Source: an uncultured Mediterranea sp.
GTDB taxonomy: Bacteria > Bacteroidota > Bacteroidia > Bacteroidales > Bacteroidaceae
Assembly (NCBI GenBank): GCA_946056155.1
Contig: CAMGIP010000005.1
Span: forward strand, 1 to 43,362
DNA: 43,362 nt
Reading direction: 5' to 3'
In this document: positions 43,270 through 43,362 of the stretch, one piece after another
Layout: the number at the start of each line of letters is the position of its first letter
Numbering within the stretch: the stretch's first letter is position 1
Translations under genes and position numbers: made by a program
Notes under the pieces: model-generated
Seen by the model: the letters and a program-made list of their open reading frames with translations, nothing else
Databases searched by the model: none
What the model was told of the DNA's origin: nothing

Positions 43270-43362
43270 TTACCTCATCCAACCGCTGAGGGCATACAGA
43301 GGTACATTCTCCATCCACTCCTGATCTATGTATGAGCACAGGGATAGTCGCAATCCTTTCAG
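43270..43362 (-). CDS. Possible C-terminal end of a gene cut by the window edge
   Basis: On the minus strand a frame open to the right edge reads LKGLRLSLCSYIDQEWMENVPLYALSGWMR and stops. It is only 30 residues, so the evidence is weak; codon use looks normal and no other gene claims the stretch. Family not recognised. The bases between it and the GH105 terminator (43088-43269) show nothing clear. Confidence 0.3.
   Translation of the reverse strand: MKGLRLSLCSYIDQEWMENVPLYALSGWMR

Overview
The window looks like a chromosomal segment from the order Bacteroidales, most likely family Bacteroidaceae (Bacteroides, Phocaeicola or a close relative). The evidence is two SusC/SusD pairs, a hybrid two-component sensor (HTCS), the order LOG - DUF4271 - hemD - rnpA - yidD - tatD - tyrS, and many promoters of the Bacteroides type (TTTG, about 20 bases, TAnnTTTG). 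Purine-rich Shine-Dalgarno sites are scarce. Nothing indicates a phage, plasmid or CRISPR array. Species cannot be named from the sequence alone.

Layout. (1) 1-4.1 kb: the 3' end of a yifB/comM-type ATPase, then an AAA-ATPase-like/PD-(D/E)XK gene that sits between two 35-bp copies of the yifB 3' end, then a gene-poor patch and a DUF805 membrane protein. (2) 4.4-24.9 kb: a polysaccharide utilisation locus (PUL). It holds a large heparinase II/III-type lyase, a GH32 fructan hydrolase on the opposite strand, a membrane acyltransferase, an HTCS regulator, and the operon GH88 - SusC - SusD - SusC - SusD, closed by a strong hairpin terminator. Lyase plus GH88 suggests breakdown of a uronic-acid polymer. 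GH32 suggests fructan. No sulfatase is present. The target glycan is therefore unclear. (3) 25.1-28.7 kb: an AAA ATPase, a LysO-like exporter with two copies of a 40-bp promoter-bearing repeat upstream, a secreted TlpA-like thioredoxin and an HU-like DNA-binding protein. (4) 29.0-34.5 kb, all on the minus strand: LOG protein, DUF4271, hemD, a structured small RNA (6S-like candidate), rnpA, yidD, tatD-like, tyrS and tRNA-Gln. (5) 34.6-40.1 kb: nadB, rubrerythrin (with a PerR/Fur-like palindrome in its promoter), a SulP anion transporter and a membrane-anchored DNA/RNA endonuclease. (6) 40.3-43.0 kb: an acetyl-esterase and GH105 pair for acetylated, uronate-containing glycan, followed by a terminator. 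A short open frame runs off the right edge.

Most worth following up: the duplicated yifB 3' end, whose two differences are both synonymous, around the nuclease-like gene; the minus-strand structured RNA between hemD and rnpA; the GH88 with Gly where the family carries a catalytic Asp; the second SusC without the usual N-terminal domain; the PerR-like box at rubrerythrin; and several palindrome clusters in intergenic DNA. All homology calls are made by eye from the translated ORFs; no database search was run.
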